A stretch of 64,000 bases of DNA. Origin: Geodermatophilus poikilotrophus. Lineage in GTDB: Bacteria; Actinomycetota; Actinomycetes; Mycobacteriales; Geodermatophilaceae. Shown in pieces: positions 33,516-41,728 of this stretch. The number at the start of each line of letters is the position of its first letter. Positions within the stretch are counted from its first letter, which is position 1. The position numbers and the translations under genes were made by a program. Location: positions 310,001 through 374,000 of the forward strand of contig NZ_FOIE01000003.1 of the NCBI RefSeq assembly GCF_900111455.1, read 5' to 3'. Under the pieces are notes generated by a model that saw only the letters and a program-made list of their open reading frames with translations, did not search any database and had not been told where the DNA came from.

Positions 33516-34762
33516 GGGACGCCCTTCCGGTCCAGCACCTCGCGGTACCACTCCGCCGTCCGCTCGGCGGTCGACCGCCAGGTGTAGGAGGCCAGCACCC
33601 GGCGCCGGCCGGCCCGGCCGAGCTGGTCGGCGAAGGAGGGCGAGTCCAGGACCAGCTGCAGCGCCGCGGTGAGCTCCCCGACGTCCCCGGCGCGCACCCG
33701 CAGGCCGGCCTTGCTGCCCACGACCTCCGGCAGCGCCCCGGCGTCGGTCGTGACCAGCGCGGTGCCGCAGGCCATCGCCTCGATCGCCGGCAGCGAGAAG
33801 CCCTCGTACAGCGACGGGATGGCGACGACGGCGGCTCCCTGCAGCAGCCGCACCAGGTCGGCCTCGGGAAGCGGGCCGGTGAAGCGGACGGCGTCGCGCA
33901 GCGCCAGCCGGTCGAGGGCGGCCTCCGCCGGGCCGCCCGGGCGCGCGGTGCCGACGACGGTCAGCCGCACCGGCCGCTCGGTGCGCAGCTTCGCGACCGC
34001 CTCGAGCAGGTGCACCAGCCCCTTGAGCGGGACGTCGGCGCTGGTGGTGACCACGATCGAGTCCGGGTCGCGGGGGCGGTCGCCCGGCGGCGGGGCGAAG
34101 ACGTCGGGGTCGATGCCCACCGGGATCACCCGGACGGCGTCCGCCGGGACGCCGAGGTGGGTCTCGATGTCGCGGCGGGAGTTCTCCGAGACGGTGGTGA
34201 CGCCGTCCAGCTGCGGGGCCACGCGGGCCTGCATGCGGGTGAAGCCGTACCAGCGGCGCAGCGTCAGCCGGCGGCGCAGCGAGGGGGCGGCGGCGAGCTC
34301 CAGGTCGCGGTCGATGGCGATCGGGTGGTGCACGGTGGCCACGGTCGGCACCCCGGCACGGGTCAGCTGCAGCAGGCCCGAGCCCAGGCTCTGGTTGTCG
34401 TGCACGAGGTCGAAGAGGGGAGCCCGGGGCAGCAGCAGCCGGGCCGCCCGCAGGCTGAACGTCAGCGGCTCGGGGAAGCCGGCCGTGCACATCGTGGCGT
34501 ACTCGAGGACGTCGATCCGGTCGCGGAACTCCGAGGGCCGCGGGGTGCGAAAGGGGTCGGGCTCCCGGTACAGGTCCAGGCTCGGCACCCGGGTGAGCGG
34601 CACGCCGTCGTCGAGCTCCGGGTAGGGCTGGCCACTGACCACGGTGACCCCGTGACCGAGGGCGGTGAGCTCGCGGGAGAGTGCCCGGACGTAGACGCCC
34701 TGGCCGCCGCTGTGCGGCTTGCTGCGGTAGGACAGCAGTGCGATGCGCAACGGCCGTCCCAT
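33509..34762 (-). CDS. GT4-family glycosyltransferase
   Basis: A 417-residue GT-B retaining transferase. Signs are the N-terminal SYRSKPHSGGQGVYVRAL, the HDNQSLG and TVHHPIAIDRDLEL loops, TVSENSRRDIETHLGVP, RVIPVGIDPDVF, and the donor-binding motif PSLYEGFSLPAIEAMACGTALVTTDAGALPEVVG seen in two parts (EX7E type). The ATG at 34762 has a TAGAGT box 8 nt upstream and no Shine-Dalgarno, so it is probably leaderless. It begins the five-gene glycan operon. Confidence 0.92.
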   Translation of the reverse strand: MGRPLRIALLSYRSKPHSGGQGVYVRALSRELTALGHGVTVVSGQPYPELDDGVPLTRVPSLDLYREPDPFRTPRPSEFRDRIDVLEYATMCTAGFPEPLTFSLRAARLLLPRAPLFDLVHDNQSLGSGLLQLTRAGVPTVATVHHPIAIDRDLELAAAPSLRRRLTLRRWYGFTRMQARVAPQLDGVTTVSENSRRDIETHLGVPADAVRVIPVGIDPDVFAPPPGDRPRDPDSIVVTTSADVPLKGLVHLLEAVAKLRTERPVRLTVVGTARPGGPAEAALDRLALRDAVRFTGPLPEADLVRLLQGAAVVAIPSLYEGFSLPAIEAMACGTALVTTDAGALPEVVGSKAGLRVRAGDVGELTAALQLVLDSPSFADQLGRAGRRRVLASYTWRSTAERTAEWYREVLDRKGVPC

Positions 34763-34770
34763 GGTCGGCG

Positions 34771-34776
34771 ACTCTA
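34771..34776 (-). promoter_or_regulatory. Extended -10 type box for the glycan operon
   Basis: On the minus strand TAGAGT lies 8 nt before the GT4 gene ATG. No Shine-Dalgarno sequence is present. Confidence 0.5.
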
Positions 34777-34850
34777 GCCAGCCCTCGTCACCCGCCTGTT
34801 CGCCGGTGCCCGGTCTGCGCGTCCCCGCAGCGCCTGACAGGATCGCGTCC

Positions 34851-35144
34851 GTGCTGCGCCACGTCGTCCTGTTCACCTGGTCCGACGACGCCGACGAGGA
34901 GCGCCGGGAGCAGACCCTCGCCGCCCTGCGCCGGCTGCCCGAGGAGGTGGGCGGAATGACCTCCTTCGCCGTCGGCCCCGACGCCGGGCTGCGCGAGGGC
35001 AACGCGCACACCGCGCTGGTCGCCGACTTCCCCGACGTCGAGGCCTGGCGGCGCTACGCCGACCACCCGGTGCACCTGCAGGTGATCGCCGACCACGTCA
35101 AGCCGATCCTCGCCGCGCGCAGCGCCGTCCAGTACGAGGTCTGA
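34851..35144 (+). CDS. Dabb-family stress-responsive alpha/beta barrel protein
   Basis: A 97-residue ferredoxin-like protein of the Dabb family: starts LRHVVLFTWSDDADEE, has FAVGPDAGLREGNAHTALVADFPDVEAWRRYADHPVH in segments. Members are dimeric and include small cyclases or stress proteins; function here unknown. GTG at 34851 is supported by a CAGGAT box 7 nt upstream and by the family N-terminus. It diverges from the glycan operon. Confidence 0.88.
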   Translation: MLRHVVLFTWSDDADEERREQTLAALRRLPEEVGGMTSFAVGPDAGLREGNAHTALVADFPDVEAWRRYADHPVHLQVIADHVKPILAARSAVQYEV

Positions 35145-35146
35145 GG

Positions 35147-35250
35147 GAGGGGGGAGGACCCCCTTCCCCCACGCCTCGGGGGAGGACCCCCTTCCCCCAC
35201 GCCTCGGGGGAGGACCCCGTCCTCCTCACCGCTCGCAGGCCCCCGGCGGG
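35147..35250. repeat. Tandem family 1 repeat fragments
   Basis: GGGGAGGACCCCCTTCCCCC followed by ACGCCTC is repeated twice in direct tandem, then a third unit continues as GGACCCCGTCCTCCTCACCG and CTCGCAGGC. This shows that the repeat can multiply locally. It lies between the Dabb and lipoprotein genes. Confidence 0.8.
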
Positions 35251-35252
35251 GT

Positions 35253-35258
35253 TACCGT
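35253..35258 (+). promoter_or_regulatory. Extended -10 type box for the lipoprotein gene
   Basis: TACCGT lies 7 nt before the ATG of the lipoprotein gene; no Shine-Dalgarno sequence. Confidence 0.5.
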
Positions 35259-35265
35259 CGGCGTC

Positions 35266-36084
35266 ATGGCACAGGACCCCGTCCTCCCCACCCCTCGCGA
35301 GCTCGGGTCGAGGCCCTGGACGGGGCCGGGGACCCGGCAGGAGGGCCGGCGCGTCCGCCGCACCGCCCTGCTCGCCACGGGCCTGGTCGCCGGCGCGGTA
35401 CTGACCGGCTGCGCGTCGGGCGCCGACGTCCGGGAGGCGGCGTCCACCGCAGCGCCCCCGCCGTCCGCCCAGGCCGCGGCGCCGTCCGCCGCTGCCGACC
35501 TGGCCGCCGGGCTGCTGCCCGCCGAGGCGTTCGGCCCCGGGGCCCGGGTGGTCCCGGTGTCGGGCGAGCAGCTGTCCCGGGGTGCGCTGGGCGGCATGGG
35601 CTCGCCGGCCGACGTCGAGGTGACGCCCGGGTCGTGCACGGCGGCCCTCCAGGCGCTGCCGTTGCACCAGCCGCCGGCCGCCGAGGACCTCGCCGCGCAG
35701 GTCGCCGTCCAGGGGACGACGTACACCGCGGAGCTGCTGGCCGTGGCCGGACCCGCGGCCGAGCTCGTCGGCCGGGTGCCCGGGCTGGTCGCCCAGTGCC
35801 CGCAGGTGGCGGTCAGCTCGCCGGAGCGCGGCAGCGCCACGGTCGACCTGGCGACGTTCGACGTGCCCGACCTGGGCGACGCCTCGGTGGGGGTGTCGGT
35901 GGAGGTCGCGGTCACCGAGCCCGGGGGCGCCCAGCGGGAGGCCTCCGGCCTGGTCGGGCTGGTGCGCGACGGCGATCGGGTGGTCGCGCTGGCCACCGCC
36001 GACCGCGAGGGGGCCGAGCCCGATCGCGCGGCGTTCACCGCGCTGCTCGAGGAGGCGTACGACACGCAGGCCGCTGCGGACTGA
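35266..36084 (+). CDS. Lipoprotein of unknown function with repeat-derived N-terminus
   Basis: A 272-residue protein. After an odd 28-residue N-terminus comes RRVRRTALLATGLVAGAVLTGCASG, a lipoprotein signal with lipobox VLTGC. The mature part has an Ala/Pro linker and a domain with paired Cys (PGSCTAAL, VAQCPQVAV), typical of actinobacterial surface lipoproteins such as the sensor-domain type. Residues 3-20 are encoded by a palindromic repeat (35273-35327), so the ancestral start was probably GTG at about codon 30 before RRTALL. No enzymatic motif. Confidence 0.75.
   Translation: MAQDPVLPTPRELGSRPWTGPGTRQEGRRVRRTALLATGLVAGAVLTGCASGADVREAASTAAPPPSAQAAAPSAAADLAAGLLPAEAFGPGARVVPVSGEQLSRGALGGMGSPADVEVTPGSCTAALQALPLHQPPAAEDLAAQVAVQGTTYTAELLAVAGPAAELVGRVPGLVAQCPQVAVSSPERGSATVDLATFDVPDLGDASVGVSVEVAVTEPGGAQREASGLVGLVRDGDRVVALATADREGAEPDRAAFTALLEEAYDTQAAAD
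35273..35327. repeat. Family 1 palindromic repeat at the 5' end of the lipoprotein gene
   Basis: AGGACCCCGTCCTCCCCACC to GGACGGGGCC, sense orientation, in a frame different from the other coding copies (DPVLPTPRELGSRPWTG). Confidence 0.85.
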
Positions 36085-36200
36085 GGAGGAACCCCGCCCC
36101 TCTCCACCTCCCGCGGTGAGAGGAGGACCCCTCTCCCGGGCCCTCCGTGAGCTCGGGGCACGCCGGGGGAGGGTCAGGTGCCCTGGACGGGCCCGGGAGT
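36085..36200. repeat. Diverged family 1 repeats between lipoprotein and DUF4192 genes
   Basis: GGAGGAACCCCGCCCCTCTC and AGAGGAGGACCCCTCTCCCG, then GTGAGCTCGGGGCACG and CCTGGACGGGCCCGGG, are imperfect copies. The remaining bases up to 36275 show no gene. Confidence 0.55.
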
Positions 36201-36275
36201 CCACAGCCGTCCGCGCGGTCCACAGATGTCCCCGCGCGGCCCGTCCGGCCGGGTGCGGCGGCGAGGGTCGCCGGC

Positions 36276-37349
36276 ATGGACGACCTCACACGCCCCCTGG
36301 TGTCCCTCACCGACTCCGCCGCCATCGCCGCCGCGCTGCCCCACCTCGTCGGGTTCCACCCGCACGAGTCGGTCGTCCTGGTGGCGCTCGGCGGGCCGAC
36401 CGGCAACCGGGTGGGCCTCACCGCGCGCGCCGACCTGCCGGCCCGGGCAGCCTCCGCCGCGGTCGCCACGGCGCTGGCGCGCAGCGTCGCGACCGACGAG
36501 CCGGCCGGTGCCGTCGTCGCAGTGGTGTCCGAGGCGCCCGACGACCGCGGGCGACTGCCCGGCGGTGACGACCTCCCGGGCCTGCCGCACCGCGACGTGG
36601 TGCACGACGCCGTCGTCGCGCTGGCCGCGCTGGACATCCCGGTGCGGGACACCCTGCTCGTGCGCGGCGGCCGGTGGTGGTCCTACGACTGCACCGAGGC
36701 CTGCTGCGCCCCTGGGGCCGGCGAGCCGCTCCCCGGCGACGTGTCCGTGCTGGCGGCCGCCTCGGCGGCCGCCGGGCAGGTCGTCGCCCGCGACCGCGCT
36801 GTCCTGGAGGCGCGGATCGCGCCGCTCGACGGCCCGGCCCGGGCCGTGATGGAGGAGGTCACCTGGCGGCTGGTGGACCGCCGTGCCCGGCCGGCGCGCG
36901 AGGACCCGGACGCGGAGGCACGCCGCTCGTGGGACGCGGTGCTGCGCGCCGTGCGGCGCTGCCGGCCGCGCGCGGTCGGCCGGCTCCCCGACCGCGAGGT
37001 GGCCGGCGTGCTGTGGGCGCTGGTCGACGTCCGGGTGCGCGACCGCGCGCTCACCCTGGCGCTGGGGGGCGACGCCGCGGCGGCCGAGGTGCTGTGGACC
37101 GAGTGCACCCGCCGCGCCCCGGCGCCCATGGACGCCGCCCCGGCCACGCTGCTGGCGGTCAGCGCGTGGCTGCGCGGGGACGGCGCGATGGCGAACGTCG
37201 CGCTGCAGCGGGCGCTCGACAGCCGCCCCACCTACACGCTGGCGAGGCTGCTGGCCGACGGGCTCGCCGCCTGCCTGCCCCCGGCCGAGCTGCGGGCCGT
37301 GCTCGTCACCGGAACCGCCGACACCGACGAGGTCTGGGTCGCGGGGTGA
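36276..37349 (+). CDS. DUF4192-domain protein
   Basis: A 357-residue actinobacterial protein of the DUF4192 family, recognised by VSLTDSAAIAAALPHLVGFHPHESVVLVAL at the start and DTLLVRGGRWWSYDC, WLRGDGAMANVALQRALDSRP at the end. No catalytic motif is known. The family is nearly universal in this phylum near DNA metabolism and sigma genes, and the gene here is close to ideR and sigB. ATG at 36276 matches the family start; a GAGGGT box lies 7 nt upstream. Confidence 0.9.
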   Translation: MDDLTRPLVSLTDSAAIAAALPHLVGFHPHESVVLVALGGPTGNRVGLTARADLPARAASAAVATALARSVATDEPAGAVVAVVSEAPDDRGRLPGGDDLPGLPHRDVVHDAVVALAALDIPVRDTLLVRGGRWWSYDCTEACCAPGAGEPLPGDVSVLAAASAAAGQVVARDRAVLEARIAPLDGPARAVMEEVTWRLVDRRARPAREDPDAEARRSWDAVLRAVRRCRPRAVGRLPDREVAGVLWALVDVRVRDRALTLALGGDAAAAEVLWTECTRRAPAPMDAAPATLLAVSAWLRGDGAMANVALQRALDSRPTYTLARLLADGLAACLPPAELRAVLVTGTADTDEVWVAG

Positions 37350-37441
37350 GCTCGGTCGCGGCGGCCGGACGACGGGTGACCCCGCTCCGGCGCCCTCCGC
37401 AGGGTCCCGTCGCGAGCGGTGGGGTGAGGTGGAGGCCTTCC
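37350..37441. repeat. Diverged palindromic repeat between convergent DUF4192 and S9 peptidase genes
   Basis: GACGACGGGTGACCCCGCTC ... GAGCGGTGGGGTGAGG resembles the outer arms of the family 1 repeat. Probably a bidirectional terminator. Confidence 0.4.
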
Positions 37442-39520
37442 TCAGAGCAGCTCGGGGCGCTGCCAGTCCTGGCCGTGGACGTGCTCGGCCAGGAAGGACA
37501 GCACCGTCTCGTACCAGACCTGCGCGTTCCCGGGGGTGAGCACCCAGTGGTTCTCGTTCGGGAAGTAGAGGAACCGGGAGGGGACGCCGCGCTTCTGCAG
37601 GTCGTACCAGAGCCGCAGCGCCTCGCCGATCGGCACCCGGTAGTCGCGGTCGCCGTGGATCACCAGCACCGGGGTGCGGATGGCGTCGGCGTAGCGGTGC
37701 GGCGAGTTCTGCTCGTAGCGCTTGGGCTGGCGCAGCGGGTCGCCCCACTCCTTCTCCCAGTAGTAGGCCGCATCGGTGGTGCCGATGAAGGAGTCCACGT
37801 CCCACAGGCTGGCGTGGGTGACGATCGCCCGGAACCGGTCGGTCTGGGTGGCGATCCAGTTGGCCATGTAGCCACCGAACGAGCCACCCATCGCGGCGGT
37901 GCGCGACTCGTCGATCTCCGGTCGCTGCTCCACGGCGTCGACCGCCGCCATCAGGTCGGTGTAGGGCGCCTCGCCCCACGCGCCCCAGCCGCGGCGGACG
38001 AAGTCCTGCCCGTACCCCTGCGACAGCGCCGGGTCGGGCAGCAGGACGGCGTAGCCGCGGGCGGCGAGCACCCACGGGCACCAGCGCCAGGACCACGAGT
38101 TCCAGCTCATCAACGGACCGCCGTGGACCCACAGCACCAGCGGCGCCGGGCGCTCCGCCGACGCCTCCTCGGGCAGCACCAGCCAGCAGTGCACCGGCGT
38201 CCCGTCGGCGGCGGTGGCCTCGACCTCCTGCAGGGTGCCGGGCAAGCCGGCGAGGGTGCCCGGGTTCGGCAGCGGGTCGGGGTGCTGGCCGGTCGCCTCC
38301 GGGTCCAGCCGCACCGGCCCCGGCGGCTCGTCGTAGGCCGAGCGCAACGCGTAGAGGGCGCTGCCGTCCCGGGCCACCTGCAGGTCGCTGTAGGCGCCGT
38401 CGGTGGTCATGCGCACCGGCTCCCCGCCGTCCGCCGGCACCCGGAACAGCGCGTGCCGTCCGTCGTCGTCGGCCAGGAAGTACACCGCCGTCCCGTCGGC
38501 GCTGAACTGCGGCGCGGACGGCCAGCGGTCGAAGCCGGGGGTGAGCTCCCGCGCCGCGCCGGTGGCGACGTCGACGTGCAGCAGCGTGTAGTCCGGCGGC
38601 TCGTCGTGGGTCGACATCGACTCCCGCACGCAGACGACGGCGCTGCCGTCCGGGGAGAAGCGCGGTGCGCCCAGGTCGGCGAGCGGGTCGTCGACCAGAG
38701 CCCGGGCCTCCCCGGTCGCGGTCTCGAGGAGGACCAGCCGGTCCCGCCGGCCCGCCGGGCCGTCGGGCACGGACTCCACGCGCACGAGGAGCCGGCCGTC
38801 GGGGGAGAGGGTCAGGTCGCCACCGGCGCCGGAGGGCGGAACGGCGTCGGGGGTGAGGTCGCGCAGCTCGACCGGCGGGCGCTCGGCACCCGCGTCCGGC
38901 TCGGCGGGGAGTTCGCCGACCCAGAACAGGTGCGGGGTCGCCGGGCCGAGGTCGCTGTCCCAGTACCGCACCGGGTAGGCCTCGTGGAGGATCGCGGTGA
39001 CCCCGGCCTCCTTGCGCCGCTTCCGGCGCTCCGCGTCGGCCTCGGCGTCACCCGCTCCCGGCATGGCCGACGCGGTGACGACCACCTCGCCGGAGTCCGC
39101 GGCGAGGGCGACTCGGGAGATCCCGCCCGGGTGGGTCAGCACCGGCCGCGCCTCACCCCCGTCGGCGGGCAGGCTCCACAGCGCCGGCTTCGGGTCCTCC
39201 GCTGCCTCGCCGGCTCCCGGGTCGGGGCGGGCGGAGGTGAACAGCAGTGAGCCGTCGGGCGCCCACACCGGCGAGGACTCGCCCGGCGCGCTGCGGGTCA
39301 GCCGGCGGGCCGGCCGCCGTCCCTCGAGGTCGACCTCCCACAGGGCCGACTGCCACGCGGTCTTCTCGTGGTCCAGCGTCTGCACCGCGATCGCCAGCCG
39401 CCGGCCGTCCGCCGACAGGGCCAGGCCGCCGACCCGCGGCAGGGCGGCGAAGGCCGCCAGGTCGGCGAAGGGGGAACCGGAGGGGGAGGCGGTGGTGGGG
39501 GCGTCGGAGGGCTCGCTCAC
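37442..39520 (-). CDS. S9-family prolyl oligopeptidase-like serine peptidase
   Basis: A 692-residue cytosolic peptidase. A seven-bladed TolB/WD40-like propeller occupies about 20-430, followed by an alpha/beta hydrolase domain. The nucleophile is in GGSFGGYMANWIAT, the acid in VIHGDRDYRVPIGE and the His in PNENHWVL; also PLVLWVHGGP. Closest to dipeptidyl- or acylaminoacyl-peptidases. GTG at 39520 is chosen over an upstream in-frame codon because TACGGT lies 7 nt before it. Confidence 0.93.
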   Translation of the reverse strand: MSEPSDAPTTASPSGSPFADLAAFAALPRVGGLALSADGRRLAIAVQTLDHEKTAWQSALWEVDLEGRRPARRLTRSAPGESSPVWAPDGSLLFTSARPDPGAGEAAEDPKPALWSLPADGGEARPVLTHPGGISRVALAADSGEVVVTASAMPGAGDAEADAERRKRRKEAGVTAILHEAYPVRYWDSDLGPATPHLFWVGELPAEPDAGAERPPVELRDLTPDAVPPSGAGGDLTLSPDGRLLVRVESVPDGPAGRRDRLVLLETATGEARALVDDPLADLGAPRFSPDGSAVVCVRESMSTHDEPPDYTLLHVDVATGAARELTPGFDRWPSAPQFSADGTAVYFLADDDGRHALFRVPADGGEPVRMTTDGAYSDLQVARDGSALYALRSAYDEPPGPVRLDPEATGQHPDPLPNPGTLAGLPGTLQEVEATAADGTPVHCWLVLPEEASAERPAPLVLWVHGGPLMSWNSWSWRWCPWVLAARGYAVLLPDPALSQGYGQDFVRRGWGAWGEAPYTDLMAAVDAVEQRPEIDESRTAAMGGSFGGYMANWIATQTDRFRAIVTHASLWDVDSFIGTTDAAYYWEKEWGDPLRQPKRYEQNSPHRYADAIRTPVLVIHGDRDYRVPIGEALRLWYDLQKRGVPSRFLYFPNENHWVLTPGNAQVWYETVLSFLAEHVHGQDWQRPELL

Positions 39521-39527
39521 CCGGCCC

Positions 39528-39533
39528 ACCGTA
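39528..39533 (-). promoter_or_regulatory. Extended -10 type box for the S9 peptidase gene
   Basis: On the minus strand TACGGT lies 7 nt before GTG; no Shine-Dalgarno sequence. Confidence 0.5.
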
Positions 39534-39547
39534 GGAGCCGGGGGAGC

Positions 39548-39697
39548 GCGACCCCCTGCAGGGTCCCCGGCCCCGTCCCGGGCCGCGACCCGTCCAGAGG
39601 CTCGCCGCGAGCCTGCGAGCGCTGAGGAGGAGGGGGGCCTCCTACGAGCGGTGGAGGGCAGGGGTCCTTCTACGAGCGGGGAGGACGGGGTCCTCCT
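39548..39697. repeat. Cluster of family 1 repeat pieces between ideR-type and S9 genes
   Basis: The 150-bp gap is made of repeat pieces: CCCTGCAGGGTCC, GGCCCCGTCCCGGG, GAGGCTCGCCGCGAGCCTGC, and GGAGGACGGGGTCCTCCTTC. CCTACGAGCGGTGGAGG and TCTACGAGCGGGGAGG are near repeats. It lies between two minus-strand genes and is likely a terminator. Confidence 0.7.
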
Positions 39698-40405
39698 TCA
39701 GAGGCGAGGAGCCGCCTCGGCCGGGGTGAGCTCCTCGTCGAGGGCGCTGACGAAGACGTGCTGGGCCACGCCCATCGGCAGCGCGTTGCCGTCGAGGCTG
39801 ACCGAACCGGCGGTCAGCTGGGCGACGGCGGTCATGCCCGGCCGCAGGCCCTGGGCGGCCAGCTGCCGCATGAGCTGGGTGTCCTCCTGCAGCTGCTCGC
39901 TGATCCGCTTGATCTCCACGCGGCGTCCCTCGGGGGTCGCGGTGGTGGACAGCAGGGTCAGCGAGTCGAGGACCGCGGAGGTCTCGCCGCCCAGGGCGTC
40001 GAGGCCGGGGATCGGGTTGCCGAAGGGTGACACCGTCGGGTTGCCGAGGAGGGTCAGCAGCTTGCGCTCCACGGCTTCGCTCATCACGTGCTCCCAGCGG
40101 CACGCCTCCTCGTGGACGTCGGCGTAGTCCAGGCCGATGACGTCGACCAGCAGGCACTCCGCGAGCCGGTGCTTGCGCATCACCGCGGTGGCCAGCTGCC
40201 GCCCGGACTCGGACAGCTGCAGGTGCCGGTCGCCCTCGACGGTCAGCAGGCCGTCGCGCTCCATCCGGGCGACCGTCTGGCTCACCGTCGGACCGCTCTG
40301 GTGCAGCCGCTCGGCGATGCGGGCTCGGAGGGGGACGATCCCCTCCTCCTCCAGCTCGAAGATCGTCCGGAGGTACATCTCGGTGGTGTCGATGAGGTCG
40401 TTCAC
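39698..40405 (-). CDS. ideR: Iron-dependent DtxR/IdeR-family repressor
   Basis: A 235-residue metalloregulator. The winged helix (about 1-75) has LIDTTEMYLRTIFELEEEG and QSGPTVSQTVARMERDGLL; the dimer/metal domain has RKHRLAECLLVDVIGLDYADVHEEACRWEHVMSE with the Cys/His/Glu ligands, then PFGNPIPGL; the SH3-like domain ends the protein. It represses siderophore and iron-import genes when Fe(II) is present. GTG at 40405 has GGAGGAG upstream. Divergent from acuC. Confidence 0.93.
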   Translation of the reverse strand: MNDLIDTTEMYLRTIFELEEEGIVPLRARIAERLHQSGPTVSQTVARMERDGLLTVEGDRHLQLSESGRQLATAVMRKHRLAECLLVDVIGLDYADVHEEACRWEHVMSEAVERKLLTLLGNPTVSPFGNPIPGLDALGGETSAVLDSLTLLSTTATPEGRRVEIKRISEQLQEDTQLMRQLAAQGLRPGMTAVAQLTAGSVSLDGNALPMGVAQHVFVSALDEELTPAEAAPRL

Positions 40406-40546
40406 AGGTCTCCTCCGTGTCGTCCCTGATGGTACGGGGGGAGAGCGCGCCCGCCCGCTCGCGCGACGGCACCGTTCGCGGCACGCCGCGGGTGTACCGA
40501 CGGTAGCGTCGCCCGCGACACCGCCGTCGACGTCGGGGAGGGTCCC

Positions 40547-41728
40547 GTGAGTGACTCGGTCGCAGTCGTCTGGGACGACGCGCTGCTCGGCTACACGATG
40601 GGCGGGGACCACCCGCTGCACCCGGTCCGGCTGGACCTCACGATGCGGCTGGCCGACGGCCTCGGCGTCCTGTCCACCGACCGGCTGCAGGTGCTGCGGC
40701 CCACGCCGGCCGACGTCGACCTGCTCACCCGGGTGCACGACCCGGCCTACCTCGACGCGGTCAAGCGCGCCCCGGCCGACCCCGGCGTCGGCCACGGTCT
40801 CGGGACGGCGGACAACCCCGTCTTCGACGGCATGTACGACGCCGCGGCACTGATCACCGGCGGCAGCGTGCTCGCCGCCCAGGAGGTGCACAACGGCCGG
40901 GCGCAGCACGCGGTCAACATCTCCGGCGGGCTGCACCACGCGATGCGGGACCGCGCGTCGGGCTTCTGCGTGTTCAACGACGCGGCGGTGGCGATCAAGT
41001 GGCTGCTGGACCAGGGCCACCAGCGCATCGCCTACGTCGACCTCGACGTCCACCACGGCGACGGCGTCCAGGCCGTCTTCTACGACGACCCGAGGGTCCT
41101 GACCGTGAGCATCCACCAGACGCCGCTGACGCTCTTCCCCGGCACCGGGTTCCCCGAGGAGACCGGCGACCCGGACGAGGCGCTGGGCAGCGCGGTCAAC
41201 CTCGCCCTGCCCAACGGCACCGACGACTCCGGCTGGCTGCGGGCCTTCCACGCCGTCGTGCCCAGCGTCCTCAAGGCGTTCCAGCCGGAGATCCTGGTGA
41301 CCCAGTGCGGCTGCGACGCCCACCACGAGGACCCGCTGGCCGACCTCGCGCTGACCATCGACGGGCAGCGCGCCAGCTACCGCGCGGTCCACGACCTCGC
41401 CCACGAGATCTGCGACGGCCGCTGGATCGCCCTCGGCGGCGGCGGCTACGGCCTGGTGCGCTGCGTGCCGCGGGCGTGGACGCACCTGATCGCCGAGGCG
41501 GCCGGCGCCCGGCTGGACCCGGCCACCGAGATCCCCGAGTCCTGGCGGGAGGACGTCGTCCGCCGCGGGCTGCGCGCCCGGCCACCGACGCACATGACCG
41601 AGGGCGGCTACACCGGCTTCGCGCACTGGGACCCGTTCACCGAGTCCCGCGTCGACCGGGCCATCGGCCGCACCCGCAACGCCACGTTCCCCTACTTCGG
41701 CCTGGACCCGGACGACCCCCGTGACTGA
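40547..41728 (+). CDS. acuC: AcuC-type class I lysine deacetylase
   Basis: A 393-residue histone-deacetylase-fold enzyme that removes acetyl groups from lysines, notably of acetyl-CoA synthetase. The active site is complete: charge-relay HHAMRDRASGFCVFNDAAVA (His-His), zinc ligands in DLDVHHGDGVQ and QCGCDAHHEDP, and Tyr in GGGGYGLVR. GTG at 40547 with GGGGAGGGTCCC. The end overlaps the acetyltransferase gene by 8 bp, so writer and eraser of the modification are co-translated. Confidence 0.94.
   Translation: MSDSVAVVWDDALLGYTMGGDHPLHPVRLDLTMRLADGLGVLSTDRLQVLRPTPADVDLLTRVHDPAYLDAVKRAPADPGVGHGLGTADNPVFDGMYDAAALITGGSVLAAQEVHNGRAQHAVNISGGLHHAMRDRASGFCVFNDAAVAIKWLLDQGHQRIAYVDLDVHHGDGVQAVFYDDPRVLTVSIHQTPLTLFPGTGFPEETGDPDEALGSAVNLALPNGTDDSGWLRAFHAVVPSVLKAFQPEILVTQCGCDAHHEDPLADLALTIDGQRASYRAVHDLAHEICDGRWIALGGGGYGLVRCVPRAWTHLIAEAAGARLDPATEIPESWREDVVRRGLRARPPTHMTEGGYTGFAHWDPFTESRVDRAIGRTRNATFPYFGLDPDDPRD

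Noticed and set aside
35147..35250. CRISPR-like array
   Set aside because: The direct repeats are contiguous without unique spacers and belong to the palindromic repeat family; no cas genes.
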